This document shows positions 6,274 to 8,433 of a DNA stretch of 8,433 bases, piece by piece (position 1 is the first letter of the stretch; each line of letters opens with the position of its first letter). This DNA comes from Dehalococcoidia bacterium. Its GTDB lineage: Bacteria; Chloroflexota; Dehalococcoidia; Lucifugimonadales; Lucifugimonadaceae. Location of the stretch: NCBI GenBank assembly GCA_028278465.1, contig JANQEF010000089.1:1-8433 (forward strand), read 5' to 3'. Under the pieces are notes generated by a model. The model saw only the letters and a program-made list of their open reading frames with translations, made no database searches and had not been told where the DNA came from. Position numbers and translations under genes: made by a program.

Positions 6274-7110
6274 TCAGGCGCCGGCGGCGCGAGCGATGAG
6301 CACAGCCACGCCGAGCAGCGCAACGTAGACAATGAACGGCCTGAACGAGCGAGTTCTCAGCACCTTCATCAGCCACGCGATCGCCAGGTAGCCGGTGACG
6401 AACGAGATCACTGCGCCCAGCAAGATCAGTCCCCACTGCCGGTCCGCAAAGCCTTCGTCGGAGATCACATCGATGATCAGGAAGAGCGCCGAGCCGCCGA
6501 TGGCCGGGACCGCCAGCAGGAAAGAGAGCCGCGCTGCGGCGTCTCTGGTGAGGTTGCCGAGCATGCCTCCCGCCATCGTCGAACCGGCACGCGATATTCC
6601 CGGCAGTACAGCAGCAGCCTGGAAGATCCCGGCGATCGTCGTGTCCCTGGCAGATGCCGTCGCCAGCCGCTTCGACCGCGCGCCGACCACCTCGGCCAGC
6701 GTGAGCAGTGCGGCCGTGACAAGCAGCGAGATCGCAACAGCCTCCGGCTTTCGCAGGCTCGACTGCAGTTCGTCTCTAAGCAGCAGGCCGACAATCGCGA
6801 TCGGGATGCTCGCGACGACCACAAGACCCAGGAGCTTGCGCGCCGGAATCTGCGGGCTTGTCTCACCATCCTCCATCAGGAAAACGGCGCCGCCGTCGAA
6901 GCAGCCGCGGGCGAGCGTGATCCAGGTGCGGCGGAAGTAGATCAGGACGGCGAGAAGCGTGCCGAGGTGAACCGCGGCGTCGAAGACGAGACCCTGGTCC
7001 GGCCAGTTGAATATCCACGAGCTGAGGACGAGGTGCCCGGAGCTGCTGATCGGCAGGAACTCGGTGATCCCTTGCACGATGGCGAGGACGATTGCCTGCT
7101 CGACGGACAT
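6274..7110 (-). CDS. uppP: Undecaprenyl-diphosphatase UppP (BacA family)
   Basis: The protein (278 aa, typical length) is an integral membrane phosphatase that converts undecaprenyl diphosphate to the monophosphate, recycling the lipid carrier of cell-wall and surface-polymer synthesis. High expression of the family gives bacitracin tolerance. Motif 1 is QGITEFLPISSSGH (13-26), with Q13, E17 and H26 as the expected catalytic-site residues. Motif 2 is PGISRAGST (170-178) with the essential R174; most homologs have Ser where this one has A175. Hydrophobic segments lie at about 4-20, 41-60, 92-111, 124-143, 158-170, 193-217, 227-248 and 256-274, fitting a polytopic enzyme. The ATG at 7110 gives a full motif 1 near the N-terminus; only a weak GCGAG precedes it. 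It is transcribed divergently from the enolase-superfamily gene and is followed by a hairpin, so it may be transcribed separately from the two genes behind it. Confidence 0.97.
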   Translation of the reverse strand: MSVEQAIVLAIVQGITEFLPISSSGHLVLSSWIFNWPDQGLVFDAAVHLGTLLAVLIYFRRTWITLARGCFDGGAVFLMEDGETSPQIPARKLLGLVVVASIPIAIVGLLLRDELQSSLRKPEAVAISLLVTAALLTLAEVVGARSKRLATASARDTTIAGIFQAAAVLPGISRAGSTMAGGMLGNLTRDAAARLSFLLAVPAIGGSALFLIIDVISDEGFADRQWGLILLGAVISFVTGYLAIAWLMKVLRTRSFRPFIVYVALLGVAVLIARAAGA

Positions 7111-7227
7111 GCTGGTTGCTCGCCTCGCTTACAAACGAGAATGGTGCGCGGCCGCGCTGGCTTGTGACAACGCCTGGACGTCTCCGCGGACGACGGTCTC
7201 ATTGTGCTTTGGCGGGTTCGTGGAATG

Positions 7228-7279
7228 GATGCGGTACAACACCCAAAAATCGGGAATACAATGCCGCTGGCTCCGCATC
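7228..7279. repeat. Spaced 7-base inverted repeat around a candidate promoter
   Basis: GATGCGG (7228-7234) and CCGCATC (7273-7279) are exact inverse complements separated by 38 bases. They enclose the only AT-rich patch of the divergent uppP/enolase intergenic region. It could be a bipartite operator; chance is also plausible at this length. Confidence 0.3.
7233..7262 (+). promoter_or_regulatory. Candidate promoter of the enolase-superfamily gene
   Basis: TACAAT at 7257-7262 matches the -10 consensus at five of six positions in the AT-rich patch of the divergent intergenic region. With an 18-base spacer, GGTACA (7233-7238) is a poor -35 (three of six). The leader would be about 65 bases to the ATG at 7336. 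Weak support overall. Confidence 0.3.
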
Positions 7280-7335
7280 GGCAGGTTCGCCGTCATCTCC
7301 ACCAACCGCACTCACACCATCCCACGGAAAGCTGA

Positions 7336-8433
7336 ATGGCACGCAACAACCCGACCGTCACCAGTGTCGAAACCCTGAGAAACCCCGAATACCCGCGCAT
7401 TGTCTGGGTCAGGATTGGAACCAGCGACGGCCTGTTCGGGCTCGGCGAGACTTCCTTTGAACCTGCGACGGTCGAGACCTGGGTCCACGAGAACGCGGCG
7501 AACTACCTCCTCGGCCAGGACGCGACGCAACTGGACCTGCACTGGTTCAAGCTCAACACCTACGGAGCGCGCCACCGCGCCCGGTCGTCTGACATGAGCG
7601 GCATCTCGGCCGTCGACATGGCGCTGTGGGACCTGCACGCAAAGCGCCACAACGTGCCGCTGTACGAAGTGCTCGGCGGCCTTTCGAGGGACAGGATCCG
7701 CATCTACAACACCTGCGCCGGGTACTCGTACGGCGTCAAGCGCAAGGGCCGGCTGGCGACTGGTGAAGTCGACTACATGCCAGACCAACCTTACGAGGAC
7801 CAGCAGGCGTTCATGACCGATGCCGGAGCGCTCGCTGACGACCTGCTTTCGAGCGGCATCACGGCGATGAAGATCTGGCCGTTCGATCAGTTCGTCGACA
7901 AGACGAACGGTCAGTTCATTTCGATGGCCGACCTCGACGAAGGCACCGAGCCATTCCGCAAGATCAGGAACAAGGTCGGCAACCGCATGGATGTGATGGT
8001 CGAGATGCACTCGCTCTGGAACCTGCCGTCCGCAGTCCGCGTCGCGAAGTCAGTCGAGCCGACCGAGCCGTTCTGGTTCGAGGACCCGGTCCCGATGGAC
8101 AACATCGACGCGCTTGCAGAGTTCAGGAGGTCGACGCACATCGCCACGACGGCTTCGGAGACGGTAGCCACGCGCTGGGCGTTCAGGGAGATGATGGAGA
8201 AGCAGGCGATGACGATCTGCATGTTCGACATCTCGTGGGTCGGCGGAATATCGGAGGCGAAGCGGATCGCCACCATGGCCGAGGCGTACCGCATGCCGAT
8301 CGCTCCGCACGACTGCGTTGGTCCTGTGACGCTTGCGTTCTCCTGCCATCTTTCTCTGAATGCGCCGAATGCGCTGATCCAGGAGACAGTGAGGGCATAC
8401 AACGCCACCTGGTACCTGGACATCGTCGACAGG
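7336..8433 (+). CDS. Enolase-superfamily (mandelate racemase/muconate lactonizing) enzyme, acid-sugar-dehydratase-like; 3' end cut by window
   Basis: The frame is open from the ATG to the window end (366 codons visible), with an in-frame TGA immediately before the ATG that fixes the start. The capping domain (about 1-115) has GLGETS (35-40) and a WDLHAKR helix (98-104). The barrel carries metal ligands E223, E249 (FWFEDP) and E275 (ASET), spaced 26 and 26. H225 lies two after the first ligand, and D298 and H325 form a dyad 27 apart. These spacings equal those of galactonate and mannonate dehydratases. The first ligand is Glu instead of the common Asp. The KxK motif of racemases and cycloisomerases is missing (K179-I-W181). 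Inference: a Mg2+-dependent dehydratase using H325 as base and H225 as acid to turn a sugar acid or hydroxy acid into a 2-keto acid. The exact substrate is not readable. A weak GGAAAG precedes the ATG. A tail of perhaps 20-40 residues lies outside. Confidence 0.93.
   Translation, partial: MARNNPTVTSVETLRNPEYPRIVWVRIGTSDGLFGLGETSFEPATVETWVHENAANYLLGQDATQLDLHWFKLNTYGARHRARSSDMSGISAVDMALWDLHAKRHNVPLYEVLGGLSRDRIRIYNTCAGYSYGVKRKGRLATGEVDYMPDQPYEDQQAFMTDAGALADDLLSSGITAMKIWPFDQFVDKTNGQFISMADLDEGTEPFRKIRNKVGNRMDVMVEMHSLWNLPSAVRVAKSVEPTEPFWFEDPVPMDNIDALAEFRRSTHIATTASETVATRWAFREMMEKQAMTICMFDISWVGGISEAKRIATMAEAYRMPIAPHDCVGPVTLAFSCHLSLNAPNALIQETVRAYNATWYLDIVDR

Noticed and set aside
5768..6436. Open frame of 222 codons on the minus strand spanning the uppP-metallohydrolase junction
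   Set aside because: It is very rich in Arg and Ser, out of frame with both supported genes, and has no recognisable domain.
7111..7335. tRNA or small RNA gene in the divergent gap
   Set aside because: GGTTCG-like stretches occur, but no acceptor stem or cloverleaf pairing could be found on either strand.
7312..8010. Long open frame of 232 codons on the minus strand
   Set aside because: It lies opposite the enolase-superfamily gene, whose plus-strand frame shows conserved metal-site motifs. The antisense translation shows no recognisable family and reflects GC-rich codon bias.

Overview
The window is a dense stretch of bacterial chromosome of roughly 60% GC, judged by eye. It holds eight protein genes and no RNA genes, insertion sequences or CRISPR array that I can see. 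The mix is two 2-hydroxyacid dehydrogenases, a sugar-acid-dehydratase-like enolase-superfamily enzyme, a Tat-exported amine-oxidase-like flavoprotein and a CehA/McbA-type metallohydrolase. This would fit a heterotroph with expanded families for oxidising organic acids and recalcitrant compounds, for example the SAR202 group of Chloroflexota. That taxonomic guess rests on gene content only and is weak.

Left block, plus strand: a D-2-hydroxyacid dehydrogenase cut by the window start (2-712); a Tat-signal FAD amine-oxidase-like protein (819-2003); an APH/homoserine-kinase-type phosphotransferase 28 bases further on (2032-3087); and a complete second D-2-hydroxyacid dehydrogenase (3239-4270) with its own strong ribosome binding site. 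The two dehydrogenases are clear paralogs, roughly half identical by eye, but differ at several conserved active-site-region positions. They flank the flavoprotein-kinase pair.

Middle block, minus strand, converging on the left block with only 15 bases between stops: uppP (7110-6274), then a CehA/McbA-family metallohydrolase (6182-4716), then a DUF1801 protein (4708-4286). The Shine-Dalgarno of the DUF1801 gene overlaps the metallohydrolase stop codon, so these two are probably translationally coupled. A perfect GC-rich hairpin follows uppP directly and may separate it from the two genes behind it.

Right block, plus strand: after a 225-base divergent intergenic region, an enolase-superfamily gene starts at 7336 and runs off the window end. 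Its metal ligands and His-Asp dyad have exactly the spacing of acid-sugar dehydratases such as galactonate dehydratase, with Glu instead of Asp as first metal ligand and no KxK motif.

A plausible joint role for the outer genes is catabolism of sugar acids or hydroxy acids, in which a dehydratase makes 2-keto acids, dehydrogenases interconvert 2-hydroxy and 2-keto acids, and a kinase may phosphorylate an intermediate. This is inference from families. I see no clearly new biological system. The most distinctive points are the divergent paralog pair around the flavoprotein-kinase pair, the compressed amine oxidase, and the coupled CehA/McbA-DUF1801 pair.
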